Assembly (NCBI GenBank): GCA_946628745.1
Contig: CAMOXA010000002.1
Coordinates: 1 to 35,140 of the forward strand
Direction: 5' to 3'
DNA from: an uncultured Verrucomicrobiota bacterium
Lineage (GTDB): Bacteria; Verrucomicrobiota; Kiritimatiellia; RFP12; UBA1067
Length of the DNA: 35,140 bases
Part shown: piece after piece, positions 23,757 to 31,749 of the stretch
How the letters are laid out: every line of letters starts with the position of its first letter
Numbering within the stretch: position 1 is the stretch's first letter
The notes under the pieces: model-generated
The model's database searches: none
What the model saw: the letters and a program-made list of their open reading frames with translations, nothing else
Told to the model about the DNA's origin: nothing
Program-made: the position numbers and the translations under genes

Positions 23757-24397
23757 CCGTCTCGCTGCTGCTCGCCCTGTCGATGGCGCTCTCTCTCGTT
23801 CTCGCCGCGTTCTGCGCCGGCGTCGAGACCGGCTTTTTCAGCGTCAACCGCGGGCGCATCCTGCACCTCGTCCGCGAAGGCAGCGCCGCGGCGAAGGTTC
23901 TGCAGAAGGCGCTTTCGAACATGTCCTCGACGCTTACGTCGCTGCTCGTCGGCAACAATCTCGCGGCCGTTGCGTTCTCGGCATCCTCGGCCGCGCTCTC
24001 GGCGCGCGTCGTCGGCGAGTCCGCCGCGGGCCGCACGGCCTGGTCTGTCGCCGCGGCGTTCACGGTCCTCTACCTGAGCGAGTTCGTGCCGAAGCTTTTC
24101 TTCTCGTCGCGTCCGCTCTCGAGGCTCGTCAAGGCCGCCCCCGCTTTCGGAGTGTTCTACGCGGTGCTGAGACCGCTCACCGCGGTCGCCGCGTGGCTGA
24201 CCGGACTGTTCGTGCCGAAAGGCGAGCAGAAGTACAAGGTGACTGCGAACGATATTCTCGGCATCCTCCAGGACAGGAAGGACGGGGTGCGCCTCACGGA
24301 TTTCGAATCGGCGCTCATATCGCGAATCCTCGTCATGCGCCGCAAGGGCGAGCCGATTACAGTCGAAGGTCTTCTCGCCGCGCTCGACGACGAATGA
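23753..24397 (+). CDS. CNNM-domain membrane protein lacking CBS and CorC domains
   Basis: GTG at 23753 overlaps the previous stop (GTGA) and has GGAGGAG at 23740-23747. The 214-residue protein is a shortened paralogue of its upstream neighbour: AFCAGVETGFFSVNRGRILHLV aligns with the FFSGSET region, STLTSLLVGNNLAAVAFSASS with STLLVGNTL, and LYLSEFVPKLFFSSRPL with LLFGEITPKRLAL. It has the membrane domain and a helical linker (NDILGILQDRKDGVRLTDFESALISRIL), but stops where the CBS pair would begin, at LLAALDDE. The two probably work together as a heteromeric transporter, which is inferred from overlap and shared fold. I found no frameshift that would restore CBS domains. Confidence 0.8.
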   Translation: MTVSLLLALSMALSLVLAAFCAGVETGFFSVNRGRILHLVREGSAAAKVLQKALSNMSSTLTSLLVGNNLAAVAFSASSAALSARVVGESAAGRTAWSVAAAFTVLYLSEFVPKLFFSSRPLSRLVKAAPAFGVFYAVLRPLTAVAAWLTGLFVPKGEQKYKVTANDILGILQDRKDGVRLTDFESALISRILVMRRKGEPITVEGLLAALDDE

Positions 24398-24426
24398 CCG
24401 CCAAACCGCCGCAAGGAGAAAAGACA

Positions 24427-25170
24427 GTGAAAAACATGAAAGAAACGGACCTGGCGAAATACATAGACCACACGTTCCTCAAGCCCGCGGGCGACCTCGG
24501 CGCGATCGAGCGGCTTTGCCGCGAGGCGGCCGTGTACGGCTTCGCGTCCGTGTGCGTCAACCCGGCCGAAGTCGCCGCCGCGAAGCGGCTCCTGGCGAAT
24601 ACGTCTGTAAAGGTATGCACCGTCGTCGACTTCCCGCTCGGCGCGGCCACCTGGGAGTCCAAAGCCCTGCAGATGGAGCTGGCTTGCAAAGACGGCGCGG
24701 ACGAGTGCGACATCGTGGTCGACATCCGCCGGCTCCAGGCCGCCGCGGACGGCGACGCGGCATCGCGCGAAAATCTGGAGGCCGGCCTCGCTCTTTGCGT
24801 CAGGCGCGCCGCCGACATGGCCGCGCGACGCGCCGGCGGCGTCGTTCTCAAGCTGATTCTCGAATGCTGCTTTCTCTCGGATGCCGCGAAGGTTCTCGGC
24901 TGCAAGATGGCGAAGGCGGCGGGATTCGATTTCGTGAAGACGTCGACCGGTTTCGGTCCGGGCGGCGCGACGGTGAATGACGTCCGGCTCATGCGCGAAA
25001 CCGTCGGCTCTGGGATGGGCGTCAAAGCCGCCGGCGGCATTCGCACCCGCGAAGACGCCCTCGCGATGATAGCGGCCGGCGCCGACCGTCTGGGCTGTTC
25101 GGCGAGCATCGCCATAGTCGGCGGCCGGAGCGGTGGAAATCCCGCGGAACCGGGCCGATTTTGCACTTGA
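24427..25170 (+). CDS. deoC: Deoxyribose-phosphate aldolase
   Basis: The GTG at 24427 was preferred because GGAG at 24415-24418 lies 8 bases upstream; an ATG at 24436 is too far and an ATG at 24394 lies in front of the ribosome binding site. The 247-residue protein is a class I aldolase: YIDHTFLKPAG, SVCVNPAEVAAAKRLL, VCTVVDFPLGAATWESKALQ, ECDIVVDI, Schiff-base lysine in DFVKTSTGFGPGGAT (Lys171) and the second lysine in MGVKAAGGIRT. It splits 2-deoxyribose-5-phosphate into acetaldehyde and glyceraldehyde-3-phosphate in deoxynucleoside breakdown. The tail after GCSAS (AIVGGRSGGNPAEPGRFCT) is family-atypical. The stop coincides with the -35 box of the next promoter. Confidence 0.93.
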   Translation: MKNMKETDLAKYIDHTFLKPAGDLGAIERLCREAAVYGFASVCVNPAEVAAAKRLLANTSVKVCTVVDFPLGAATWESKALQMELACKDGADECDIVVDIRRLQAAADGDAASRENLEAGLALCVRRAADMAARRAGGVVLKLILECCFLSDAAKVLGCKMAKAAGFDFVKTSTGFGPGGATVNDVRLMRETVGSGMGVKAAGGIRTREDALAMIAAGADRLGCSASIAIVGGRSGGNPAEPGRFCT

Positions 25171-25196
25171 TTTACCCGCGTCCAATCGGGTATAAT
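25167..25196 (+). promoter_or_regulatory. Promoter for the DUF3857/transglutaminase-like gene
   Basis: TTGATT (25167-25172), an 18-base spacer and a perfect TATAAT (25191-25196). The -35 box overlaps the deoC stop codon. Transcription would start near 25203, about 33 bases before the ATG at 25236. Confidence 0.7.
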
Positions 25197-25201
25197 ACCC
25201 G
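25187..25201. repeat. Palindrome CGGGTAT-A-ATACCCG over the -10 box
   Basis: Two perfect 7-base arms (25187-25193 and 25195-25201) around one base contain the whole -10 hexamer. A further ACCCG at 25174-25178 lies in the spacer and can pair with CGGGT at 25187-25191. This is the geometry of an operator for a dimeric repressor, but no regulator is known for it. Confidence 0.6.
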
Positions 25202-25235
25202 CCTGCAATCCACAGGATAGGGGAAGAACGAAGAG

Positions 25236-28200
25236 ATGGCAAACGAAATGACGAAATTGACGGCGCTGGTCGCCGGTATCGCCTTGGCAACAACCGCGTT
25301 CGCGGCGTTTGACGACATAACCGTCGAGAAATATCCCGACGCCGACGCGGTGCTCGTCGACGGTCTGGAGGAAATAACGTACAATCCTGACGGCACCTAC
25401 GTGTCGACCGACACGAGCGTCGTCAAGATTCTCACCGAGAAGGGCCGCCGCGAAGAAAGCGAGATAGAGCTCGGCTACAGCGCGCGCTACGGCAAGTCGG
25501 AGGTTCTTCGCGTCAGCGTGACCGGCGCGGACGGGCAGGAGCGCGAAATCGACGTGTCGAAGACGACGAAGGAATCGACCGACAATTCGTCCGAGGCCGA
25601 GAATATCTACGACCCCATGCATAAAAAGGTCGTTTGCACCATCCCCGGCCTCAAGGTCGGCGACGTCATACGCTACACGACGCGCCGCAGCGTCTTCAAG
25701 TCCCGCATCAAGGACCAGTTCGCGGATATCGCGGTCATGGAATGGAAAAGCCCGATCGTCCGCCAGACGGTGCGCGTCACGGCGCCGAAAGAGCGTCCGC
25801 TGCGCCGCATAGCCGTGCGCAATCCGCTGGGCAATGTGGACTACAAGACCGAGGAGCTGCCCGGCGGCAAGACGCTGCACACCTGGGTCGCGACGAACAC
25901 TCCCCAGGTGTTCGAAGAACCCGATACGCCGCCGCTCTACACGCTCGTGCAGAATGTCCGGTTCTCGACGGCGGCCGACTGGGAGGAGATTTCGCGCTGG
26001 TACTGGGACCTCAGCCAGGAGCATCTCGCGAAGGCCAACGCCGGCATAACCAACAAAGTCGAAGAGATTGCAAAGAGCGGCGGACCTGCCCTGAACGCGA
26101 TCTACAAATGGGTCGCGCAGGAGATACGGTACATGGGGCTGACCATGGAAGACACGTCGCCCGGCTACGCGCCGCACGATGTGGACATCACCTTCGAGAA
26201 CCGCTACGGCGTCTGCCGCGACAAGGCGGCGCTTCTCGTCGCGATGCTTCGCATAGCCGGCTACGAGGCCTTCCCGGTTCTCATACACGCCGGCGCGAAG
26301 ATGGACCCCGAAGTCCCCATGCCTTACTTCAACCACGCGATCGCGGCGGTCCGTGCGCCCGGCGACCCGGCCGCGAACAAGGACGGCTTCATACTGATGG
26401 ATCCGACGAACGAATCGAGCGCCGACCTCTGCCCCGCCTATCTCGGCGACAAGTCCTATCTCGTGGCCACTCCAGAAGGCGAGCCGCTGCACACCTCGCC
26501 GGTCTATCCGGCGGACGCGAACGCATTGAAGGCCGACAGCAAGGCGACGCTGGAGCGCGACGGCTCGATGGTCGTCGAAAGCGTGCTGGATTTCAGCGGA
26601 CTTAACGACAATGCGTACCGCCAGGCTCTTCTGAGGCGCAAGCCCGAAGAGCGCCGCCGCCTCTTCGAGCGCGTGGTCTCGTCCGCCGCGGCCGGCGCCG
26701 AGCTGCTCTCGTTCGAGATGTGGCCCAAGGACCTGCGCGAGACAGAGAGCCTGCTCAAGATCAAATTGATGTACCGCGTCAACGAGTCGGTGCTGCGCGG
26801 CGAGAGCCGCGACGAACTCACGGTGCCGTTCCTGACGCGCGTGCTCGGCACCGTCAACTGGGCGCTTTCGGGCAATACGTCGCTCGAGAAAAGGCGCTTC
26901 CCGCTCGTTCTCGACTCGACGGCCAAGACGGTCGAGACCGTGAGCGTCGACCTGGGCGGAGCGCTGGGCGGCAAGGCCCGCCTGCCCGAGCCTGTGGCCT
27001 TCAGCGGACCGTACGAATACAGCCGCGCCTACGCCGTCTCCGACGGCACGCTTCTCGCCCGGCGCACTCTCGCCGTGAACGCCGTGGAGTTCTCGCCTGC
27101 GGAATACGCCGCGCTGCGCGAGGACATAAAGCGGGTCGAGGCGGCGGACCGCCCGCGGCCCGTCTTCACGAAGAATCCGGACGCCGAGGCGAACGTCCAC
27201 TACCGCCTTGTCGAATCCGCCTACCATCTGTCCAGCCCGTATTCATGGGTCGCCACGAACAAAGTCGAGATGGAGGTTCTCACATACGACGGGAAGAAGA
27301 GTTCGGCGGAACTGAAGTTCGCCTTCAATCCCGAATGGAAGAACGTCGAGCTTGTGTCGGCGGTCGTTTCGAACAAGAACGGCCAGGTGTCCGCCGCGGG
27401 CGAGCGCGAGATGTCGCTCTTCGATTGCGGATGGGCGGCCGCCGCGCCGCGCTATCCCGCGTCGAAGCAGCTTGTCGTGAACCTGCCTTCGGTCGAAATC
27501 GGCAGCGTGATAACCTACACGACCGTCACAACGGTGAACGGATCCCCCGCGCCGTTCTACGCGACATGGATGTTCGACGTTCGCGAACCCACCGATGTCC
27601 TGTCTGTCGGCTACCGCGACTGGATGGGCGGCAACTTCGACGAAACAGTGCGCAACCCGAAAATGCTGCCTGCCGAGCCCATGCAGCCCGCCGGCGAACT
27701 GTGGCGCAGGACGCGCACCGTCTCGCACGGCAATTTCGCCGAGGCCGCCGAACGCCTCAAGGCGGCGACCGCTGTGTCCCCTGTCCGCAAGGGCGAGGCA
27801 ATCGCCGACGCGGCGAAGTGCGACACCCCGGCCGGCAAAATCGCCGCGGTCCGGAACTGGATGTCGAAGCACGTGAGAATCGCCGGACCGTCGCTTTATG
27901 AAGTGCCGCTCGCCGCCCAGCAGACCGACCCCGGGGCGGTGCTCGCCGAGCGCTACGCCTCGCGCCTCGACTACATACGTACGATGTGCGCTCTCATGAA
28001 GGGCGCAGGACTCGAGGCCGATGTCGTCTTCGCCGCGAACGACGCTCTCGACAGCGAGGCCATGCGCCGCCGCCACGTCGCCGAGCGCCAGACCTCGCGC
28101 TTCGCGATACCGCTGTGCCGCGTGACTGTCAAGCGCGGCTGGTGGCTCTGGTCCGAGACGGAAACATTCTTTGTCGGCACCGAGAACGAGTACACGCCGG

Positions 28201-28961
28201 TCGGCGCTTCGCCGTACGACGGCTCGTACTGCCTCGTGCCCGAAAGCGGAACAATCGAGACGATTCGCGAGGGGGCTTTCAAGTCCGCGGTCGTGAACAG
28301 TTACTCTATCGGCGTTCGCGAAAACGGCGCGATTGACGTGGACTACGCGAGCGAACTGTACGGACCCGGCGTCGGGTCGTTCCGCAAGCAGTATATAGAG
28401 ATGCTCTCCGAAGACCGCAGCCGCCACTTCCAGGAGCTGCTGGGCGGGCTCTCCCAGGCGGCGAGCGCGACTCGCGATCTGGTGACGGACACCGAAGGCT
28501 ACCCCGCCAGAATGTCGTTCAGCGCGTTCGTGCCGGACTATGCGACGGTGTCGGGCGACACGATAACGATCGTCCTGCCCGAAATCGGCTCGCGGCTCTT
28601 CCAGCTGACGGGGACTGTCCGCGAGAGCCCCCTCGGCGTGGGCGCGAAATCCGGCGACGGCACGACTGTGATAGAGACCGTGTTCCCGGCAGGTTACACC
28701 GAAGTCGAGCACCTGCCGAACGAGTTCGTCTTTTCGGAGACGTTCGCGACTGCTGATTCCCGCACCGGGGCGAAGCTGCGCCAGCTCAAAGTCTCCACCC
28801 GGCTGGACGAGAAGGGCCGGCTCGTGGTGACGGTCGTCGAACGCTCGCCCGAACATGCGGCGGGAATGCTGCCGGCGGACCGGTTCGCGTTGCTTAAGGA
28901 TTGGTCGCGTCTCGCGTCGAGCCGCGCCAACCGCACGATAGTCGTCCGCAAGCCGCAGTAG
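25236..28961 (+). CDS. Large exported DUF3857/transglutaminase-like protein, internally duplicated
   Basis: The 1241-residue product starts with a signal peptide (ALVAGIALATTAFA, cleavage near residue 22). The first half is DUF3857 (about 30-280, with IVRQTVRVTAPK) followed by a transglutaminase-like core: IYKWVAQEIRYMGL, the nucleophile loop RYGVCRDKAALLVAMLR (Cys327), FNHAIAAV (His367) and LMDPTNES (Asp389). A mixed beta region follows. From about residue 655 a second DUF3857-like part begins (HYRLVESAYHLSSPYSWVA, VEIGSVITYTTV). A second transglutaminase-like part (about 865-1000) has YASRLDYIRTMCALMKGAGLEA, with Arg910 where the nucleophile should be. Periplasmic location is inferred. Substrate is unknown; peptide or isopeptide chemistry is only suggested by the fold. 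Confidence 0.82.
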   Translation: MANEMTKLTALVAGIALATTAFAAFDDITVEKYPDADAVLVDGLEEITYNPDGTYVSTDTSVVKILTEKGRREESEIELGYSARYGKSEVLRVSVTGADGQEREIDVSKTTKESTDNSSEAENIYDPMHKKVVCTIPGLKVGDVIRYTTRRSVFKSRIKDQFADIAVMEWKSPIVRQTVRVTAPKERPLRRIAVRNPLGNVDYKTEELPGGKTLHTWVATNTPQVFEEPDTPPLYTLVQNVRFSTAADWEEISRWYWDLSQEHLAKANAGITNKVEEIAKSGGPALNAIYKWVAQEIRYMGLTMEDTSPGYAPHDVDITFENRYGVCRDKAALLVAMLRIAGYEAFPVLIHAGAKMDPEVPMPYFNHAIAAVRAPGDPAANKDGFILMDPTNESSADLCPAYLGDKSYLVATPEGEPLHTSPVYPADANALKADSKATLERDGSMVVESVLDFSGLNDNAYRQALLRRKPEERRRLFERVVSSAAAGAELLSFEMWPKDLRETESLLKIKLMYRVNESVLRGESRDELTVPFLTRVLGTVNWALSGNTSLEKRRFPLVLDSTAKTVETVSVDLGGALGGKARLPEPVAFSGPYEYSRAYAVSDGTLLARRTLAVNAVEFSPAEYAALREDIKRVEAADRPRPVFTKNPDAEANVHYRLVESAYHLSSPYSWVATNKVEMEVLTYDGKKSSAELKFAFNPEWKNVELVSAVVSNKNGQVSAAGEREMSLFDCGWAAAAPRYPASKQLVVNLPSVEIGSVITYTTVTTVNGSPAPFYATWMFDVREPTDVLSVGYRDWMGGNFDETVRNPKMLPAEPMQPAGELWRRTRTVSHGNFAEAAERLKAATAVSPVRKGEAIADAAKCDTPAGKIAAVRNWMSKHVRIAGPSLYEVPLAAQQTDPGAVLAERYASRLDYIRTMCALMKGAGLEADVVFAANDALDSEAMRRRHVAERQTSRFAIPLCRVTVKRGWWLWSETETFFVGTENEYTPVGASPYDGSYCLVPESGTIETIREGAFKSAVVNSYSIGVRENGAIDVDYASELYGPGVGSFRKQYIEMLSEDRSRHFQELLGGLSQAASATRDLVTDTEGYPARMSFSAFVPDYATVSGDTITIVLPEIGSRLFQLTGTVRESPLGVGAKSGDGTTVIETVFPAGYTEVEHLPNEFVFSETFATADSRTGAKLRQLKVSTRLDEKGRLVVTVVERSPEHAAGMLPADRFALLKDWSRLASSRANRTIVVRKPQ

Positions 28962-28998
28962 CTCCGTCGAATTATCGAATCACGGCGTCAGGAAAATA

Positions 28999-29007
28999 TG
29001 GTATAAT
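28999..29007 (+). promoter_or_regulatory. Extended -10 promoter very close to the second secretin gene
   Basis: TGGTATAAT at 28999-29007 is an extended -10 element with a perfect hexamer (29002-29007). No -35 hexamer is seen at normal spacing. The expected start of transcription, near 29014, is at or just before the ATG at 29016. Confidence 0.6.
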
Positions 29008-29015
29008 ATAACTGG

Positions 29016-30701
29016 ATGGATCATATCAGAACATATTTGTTTTTGTTCGCGTTGGCGCTGGTGCTGACGGCTTTCCCGGCCGGCGCCGCCGCTACGCCCG
29101 CGGCCGCGGTCGACGGGACGGTCCGCAAGAGCGCGGCGCCCGCTGCACTGTATGCAGAGGCGGACGACCCCGTGGCGGCCGAGTGTATCGCCGACGAGTC
29201 TGCGTCCGAAGACCAGCTCGTAAGCGAGCCCGTCGTCATCGATGCGCAGGCTGTCGCGGAGGCCGCGGCGAAAGAGAAGGCCGTCGAAGAAGCGCGACTC
29301 GAGGCCGCCGCGAAGGAGAAGGCGGCGGCGGAACTCAAGGCCGAGGCCCAGCTTGAGCGCAGGCGCATCTCGACGCGGGTGTTCCGCCTCGCCCACGCCA
29401 GCGCCGAAGAGGTCGCGGCCCGGTTCAACGCCACTTGGAGCGGCGATTTCGGCACGACATGGAAGGTCGCCAAAATCGCGCAGGCCTTCCCGGAAGCGAA
29501 CGCTGTCATGGTCACCGCGCCGCAGATGGTACTCGACGCTTGCGAAAAGGTCGTCGAGGAAGTCGACGTGGAGGTTCCCCAGGTGTATATCGAGGCGCGT
29601 TTCATAGAACTCGCCAACAACGCGTCGCACAAGCTCGGCATCGACTGGCAGATGCTGGACGGCATGAAGGGGTCGCTCTCGCTCGACGCGGGTTTGAACG
29701 TGCGTAAAGTGAAAGGCGTCTCCTCCTACAACAGCGCCGACGGGACCTACACGCTGTCCGGTACGGACGGCGGCAAGTCCACCGCGAATCTCTCGCACAT
29801 AAACGGCACGATCGGCATGAGCGAGCTTTACGTGATTCTGCGCGCGCTGGAGTCGTCCGAAGACGCGCGCACGTTCTCCAACCCGAAGATTATAGTGTCG
29901 TCCGGCAAGAAGGCCAATATCGACATGACGACAAAATACCCGAACGTCAAGATATCGGCCAAGAGAACGACGAACTCGGGCGGCGACTCGCTCGACCTTG
30001 ACATGCAGATGGCGTCGATACCCGGCGAGGACAAGCTGATGTTCGCCAACGAATCGTTCTTCAGCTGGGGGATATCGCTCGACGTGACGCCTCGCATATC
30101 GACGAACGGTCTTATAAACGTGCAGATCGTGCCGACGATTTCGTCGCGCTCCGACTGGGTCGTCTCGGGCACGATGGACGATTCCGACGCGGGTACCATT
30201 TCGGCGAAGTATCCCGTCATAGACGTGCAGCGGCTCGTCACGGAATTCAACATGGCCAGCGGTTCCACGGCGGTCATTGGCGGGCTTTCGGTGACGGTCG
30301 AGACCCAGAAGGACAACGGCATACCGTGGCTTAGAGACTGGTGGTGGATAGGCCCGAGGCTCTTCGGCTCGAAGGTTCGCGTCAAGGAGCAGCGCGAAAT
30401 AGTCGTTTTCGTCACCGTCGGCATTGTCGACCCGAGAGACATAAAATCCGACGCGGGGCTGCCGAAAAACGCCGTTCTCGGCAGGCAGTACACCGAAGAC
30501 ATCCGCCGCGAACCCGGCGACCGCAAGCGCCAGCGGGCGGAAGGCATGAAGTCCCTTGATATGCGCTCGCTCGAAGAGCAGTACGCCGACCCGCGCCGCA
30601 CGAACCGCGTCCAGCGCGCGGAGTGGTCGCTCGGCGACATTGCGCTGCCGTTTACGAAAGATCCAAACTATAAACCAAACAACCAAAACGAAAGGCATTA
30701 A
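29016..30701 (+). CDS. Second secretin-family protein (GspD/PilQ-like)
   Basis: The 561-residue product has a signal peptide (about 1-26), an Ala/Glu/Lys coiled-coil-like stretch (about 75-118, AAAKEKAVEEARLEAAAKEK) and one short N-domain (about 115-185, ISTRVFRLAHASAEEVAARF). The secretin core has VPQVYIEARFIELANN, RTFSNPKIIVSSGKKANI, WGISLDVTPRISTNGLINVQI, MASGSTAVIGGLSV and KEQREIVVFVTVGIVDPRD. It then carries a C-terminal tail of about 85 charged residues. It is much smaller than the first secretin, with no repeat region. No ribosome binding site is visible before the ATG; the -10 box is 8 bases upstream. Its partner system is not in the window. An outer-membrane channel is likely, but its cargo is unknown. 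Confidence 0.83.
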   Translation: MDHIRTYLFLFALALVLTAFPAGAAATPAAAVDGTVRKSAAPAALYAEADDPVAAECIADESASEDQLVSEPVVIDAQAVAEAAAKEKAVEEARLEAAAKEKAAAELKAEAQLERRRISTRVFRLAHASAEEVAARFNATWSGDFGTTWKVAKIAQAFPEANAVMVTAPQMVLDACEKVVEEVDVEVPQVYIEARFIELANNASHKLGIDWQMLDGMKGSLSLDAGLNVRKVKGVSSYNSADGTYTLSGTDGGKSTANLSHINGTIGMSELYVILRALESSEDARTFSNPKIIVSSGKKANIDMTTKYPNVKISAKRTTNSGGDSLDLDMQMASIPGEDKLMFANESFFSWGISLDVTPRISTNGLINVQIVPTISSRSDWVVSGTMDDSDAGTISAKYPVIDVQRLVTEFNMASGSTAVIGGLSVTVETQKDNGIPWLRDWWWIGPRLFGSKVRVKEQREIVVFVTVGIVDPRDIKSDAGLPKNAVLGRQYTEDIRREPGDRKRQRAEGMKSLDMRSLEEQYADPRRTNRVQRAEWSLGDIALPFTKDPNYKPNNQNERH

Positions 30702-31718
30702 ATGAAGTTGAAAATAATGGCGGCGGCCCTGGCGGCCGCGGTCGCCGCGGCCGCGCAGGCGGACAAGGTGACGCTCAAATCCGGCTCGTTCCTGACCGGC
30801 GTCGCGGGAGAGATCGCGGGCGACGAGCTTAAGTTCAAGTCGGACGACCTGGGCGACATCAAGATCAAGCTCGCGAATATCGCGTCGATGGAGTCCGCCA
30901 AGAAGCACGTTATCGTCTATACCGACAAGACCCGCGAAGAGGCGGAACTCGTCGTCGACGAAGGCGCTCTCATGAAAGACGGCGACAAGCTCGACATGGG
31001 CAAGGTCAAGACGATCGACCCCGAGGCCGAGGCGTGGCACGGCAGCGTCAACCTTTCCGCTTCGATGGCGCGCGGCAACACGGTCAGCGAATCGGCGACG
31101 CTTCTCGCGGACGCCAACCGCCGCTGGGAGTACAACCGCTTCACGTCTTCGCTCGGCTACTACTTCGCGCAGAGCGGCGACACCAAGGCGAGCAAGCAGA
31201 AGACCGCCAGCCGTTTCGAAGTGAACGGACAGGATGACATCTTCTTCTTCGGCGACGGCGTCTACGCCTATGTTAACGGCAAGTACGAGTTCGACAAGAT
31301 CATGGACCTCGAACGCCGCCTCCGCCTCGGCACCGGTCTCGGCTACCAGTGGCTCGAGGGCGTCGCGGTCGGCCCCGGCAAGCTCAGCTTCAACCAGGAA
31401 CTCGGCTTCTCCTGGGTTGATGAAAAGTACGAGCACAAGGACGGCGACGACTTCGCGACGCTTCGCTACGCCCACCACCTGGCGTGGTCCGTCGGCTGGA
31501 TCGAGAACTTCGACATCACTCACAACTTCGAATACCTGCCCGACCTCGAGGATCTCGGCGACAACTATCTCATTGATACGGATATCGGCTTCGGCTACAT
31601 GTTCCTGCCCAGCTGGCAGTTCGTCGCCAAGATCGAGTGGGACTACGCCCGCAAGACCGCGCCCGGCGTGAAGCACAGCGACCTTCGCTACATGCTCGGC
31701 GTCGGCTACAAGTGGTAA
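30702..31718 (+). CDS. DUF481-type outer-membrane beta-barrel protein
   Basis: The ATG directly follows the previous stop (TAAATG), with AAAGG upstream. The 338-residue product has a signal peptide (about 1-20, MAAALAAAVAAAAQA). A small beta domain (about 22-110) has DKVTLKSGSFLTGVAGEIAG and KLDMGKVKTIDPE. The DUF481 barrel (about 113-338) then has repeated amphipathic strands such as GSVNLSASMARGNTVSESATL, RFTSSLGYYFAQSG and LRLGTGLGYQWLEG, and ends in aromatic residues (LGVGYKW), as barrel proteins recognised by the Bam machinery do. The YdiY family in proteobacteria looks alike. Function is unknown. Co-transcription with the secretin gene is likely because no gap exists. Confidence 0.82.
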   Translation: MKLKIMAAALAAAVAAAAQADKVTLKSGSFLTGVAGEIAGDELKFKSDDLGDIKIKLANIASMESAKKHVIVYTDKTREEAELVVDEGALMKDGDKLDMGKVKTIDPEAEAWHGSVNLSASMARGNTVSESATLLADANRRWEYNRFTSSLGYYFAQSGDTKASKQKTASRFEVNGQDDIFFFGDGVYAYVNGKYEFDKIMDLERRLRLGTGLGYQWLEGVAVGPGKLSFNQELGFSWVDEKYEHKDGDDFATLRYAHHLAWSVGWIENFDITHNFEYLPDLEDLGDNYLIDTDIGFGYMFLPSWQFVAKIEWDYARKTAPGVKHSDLRYMLGVGYKW

Positions 31719-31749
31719 GACCGCTCGCGGTGAAACGGGGTTCCGGGCT

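Noticed and set aside
23753..24397. Frameshifted or broken CorC gene
   Set aside because: The frame is clean, with a good ribosome binding site and a coupled start, and no CBS-like sequence is found in other frames downstream, where deoC begins.
24357..27227. 956-codon open frame on the minus strand
   Set aside because: It runs antisense to deoC and the DUF3857 gene, has repetitive Arg/Ala/Val/Gly composition with no domain, and is typical of GC-rich shadow frames.
28980..31676. 898-codon open frame on the minus strand
   Set aside because: Antisense to the second secretin and DUF481 genes; no recognisable motif; the + strand genes have signal peptides and family signatures.
31721..31734. 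Small hairpin (ACCG-CTCG-CGGT) after the DUF481 gene as a terminator
   Set aside because: Only four base pairs and no T-run follows, so it is unlikely to end transcription.
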